DNA of 64,000 nt from CAWCDJ01 sp963794265. Its GTDB lineage: Bacteria; Acidobacteriota; Terriglobia; Bryobacterales; Bryobacteraceae. Position numbers and translations under genes: made by a program. The notes beneath the pieces were generated by a model. That model did no database searches, was not told the origin of the DNA, and worked only from the letters and a program-made list of their open reading frames with translations. Location of the stretch: NCBI GenBank assembly GCA_963794265.1, contig CAWCDJ010000004.1:1550001-1614000 (forward strand), given 5' to 3'. Below are positions 63,108-64,000 of this stretch, piece after piece; the stretch's first letter is position 1; each line of letters begins with the position of its first letter.

Positions 63108-64000
63108 TCATCTCGCCAGAGACACCGCCAGCAGCAGCGCCCGTTCCGTGCCGCGCCAGGAATCCTGGGGATCGAAGGCCTCGTTCAGCGAATGCGCCCC
63201 GCTGCCCGCGCCGCCGCCGCTGACCGTAATCGCCGGGATCCCCAGGTTCATCGGTACGTTCGCGTCCGTGGAGCCTTCGCTCAGCGTCTGATCGATCCCC
63301 ATCGCCCGCGATACCTCGAGCGCGGTCTTCACGATGGGGCTCTCCGCCGCGGTCCGCCCGGCCGGCCGCAGCCCCACCGGCTCCGCCGACACGCTGACCG
63401 CGCCCCGCTGGTTCCAGCGCAGGTTCTCTTCCTCCACCGCTTCCTTCAACGCCCCGTGGAACTGGTCGTCGAGCGCTTTGAGCGAAGCCGGATCGGAAGA
63501 TCGCAGGTCCACTTCCATCCACGCCTCGTAGGGAATCGCATTGACCGACGTGCCGCCGCCCACCCGCCCCACGTTGAAGGTGGTCTTGGGCGTCGCCGGT
63601 ACCTGGAAAGCGTCGATTTTGGCGATGGCCCGGCCCATGGCCTGAATCGGGTTCGCCATGCCGAATGCTCCGTAGCTGTGGCCGCCCGGGCCCCGGAAGG
63701 TGACGCGGTAGCGGTCGCTGCCCACCCCGATATTGATGATTCCCATCCCGATGCCGTCCACCGAAACGAACTTGTCGATCTGCCCTTTTAGCGTCTCGTG
63801 GAACAACATCTTCATCCCGCGCAGGTCGCCCAGGCCTTCCTCTCCCACGTCCGCCACGAAGGTGATGGTGCCGGGGGTATCCACGTGCCCCTCGTCGAGC
63901 GCGCGGATCACCGCCAGCATGACGGCCAGGCCGCGGCAGTCGTCGCCGATCCCCGGCCCTTTCATCACCGCGCCTGCATGTGTCACCTGGACGTTGGTGC
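63108..64000 (-). CDS. M20-family metallopeptidase, C-terminal part
   Basis: The gene runs off the end of the window, so the N terminus is missing. The visible part has GIGDDCRGLA (bridging Asp of the metal site), VADVGEEGLGD (catalytic and metal Glu) and the dimerisation-domain motifs FRGPGGHSYGAFG and RVGGGTSVNAIPYEAWMEVDLRSSD, with metal-site His in GSGAHSLNEAF. These fit M20 di-zinc peptidases. Substrate is unknown. It converges with the rhamnosidase gene. Confidence 0.85.
   Translation of the reverse strand, partial: TNVQVTHAGAVMKGPGIGDDCRGLAVMLAVIRALDEGHVDTPGTITFVADVGEEGLGDLRGMKMLFHETLKGQIDKFVSVDGIGMGIINIGVGSDRYRVTFRGPGGHSYGAFGMANPIQAMGRAIAKIDAFQVPATPKTTFNVGRVGGGTSVNAIPYEAWMEVDLRSSDPASLKALDDQFHGALKEAVEEENLRWNQRGAVSVSAEPVGLRPAGRTAAESPIVKTALEVSRAMGIDQTLSEGSTDANVPMNLGIPAITVSGGGAGSGAHSLNEAFDPQDSWRGTERALLLAVSLAR

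Noticed and set aside
1..64000. tRNA, rRNA, CRISPR, insertion sequence or phage genes
   Set aside because: No repeat array, transposase, integrase or RNA gene pattern was recognised by eye; a covariance search was not possible.

Overview
The window is high-GC chromosomal DNA from a Gram-negative bacterium. I infer an acidobacterium of the Bryobacterales / Solibacter type. The grounds are a very large Oar-like TonB receptor with an N-terminal carboxypeptidase-regulatory domain, many Tat-exported enzymes, many PAS histidine kinases, and a palindromic element (two copies) whose translation resembles a repeat I associate with Solibacter. No rRNA, tRNA, CRISPR array, integrase or transposase was recognised.

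Layout. 1-7.1 kb: the end of an O-antigen ligase-like gene, a membrane J-domain protein, a YwqE/CpsB-type PHP phosphatase, a large patatin-like membrane protein, a HAD hydrolase and 6-phosphogluconolactonase. 7.1-13.7 kb: a signalling operon (multi-PAS kinase, receiver, NtrC-type sigma-54 activator, second kinase), divergent from a small stress-protein-like gene. Both sides of the divergent region carry a good -24/-12 sigma-54 promoter. 13.8-18.6 kb: a Tat-exported GH51 arabinofuranosidase, then a receiver-thioredoxin-reductase-like fusion lacking the redox CxxC, coupled to a cNMP-domain histidine kinase.

18.6-31.5 kb: one unbroken minus-strand operon of 12 overlapping genes for a surface glycan: two sugar-nucleotide SDR enzymes, a nucleotidyltransferase, four group-1 or CgeB-like glycosyltransferases, a radical SAM protein, a SAM methyltransferase and a histidine phosphatase. 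It also holds two related clan GH-A glycosidase-like barrels. One is fused to a CDP-paratose 2-epimerase-like domain and has both catalytic glutamates changed to glutamine. The other keeps both glutamates but is circularly permuted: its chain begins at the strand carrying the acid/base Glu, and strands 1-3 are at the C terminus. This pair is the most unusual thing in the window.

31.8-33.8 kb: a FemAB/BioF2-like acyltransferase and a DUF892 protein. 33.9-39.1 kb: a formate dehydrogenase-like operon (catalytic subunit, ferredoxin subunit, NrfD). The catalytic gene has an in-frame UGA at the selenocysteine position followed by a SECIS-like hairpin, so it is one selenoprotein gene, not two broken ORFs. 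39.2-41.2 kb: a UROD-type protein with a homocysteine methyltransferase. 41.2-50 kb: a Tat-exported SelA-like PLP enzyme, a TonB receptor, a secreted amidohydrolase, a secreted hypothetical and a DUF362 protein. 50-64 kb: a GH15 glucoamylase, two tandem paralogous hybrid PAS kinases, lactate permease, a Tat-exported GH78 rhamnosidase and the C-terminal part of an M20 peptidase.

Overall the window is rich in polysaccharide synthesis and degradation, multi-domain signalling and formate metabolism. The functional links between blocks are inference. Start codons were chosen from Shine-Dalgarno sites, overlaps and family starts.
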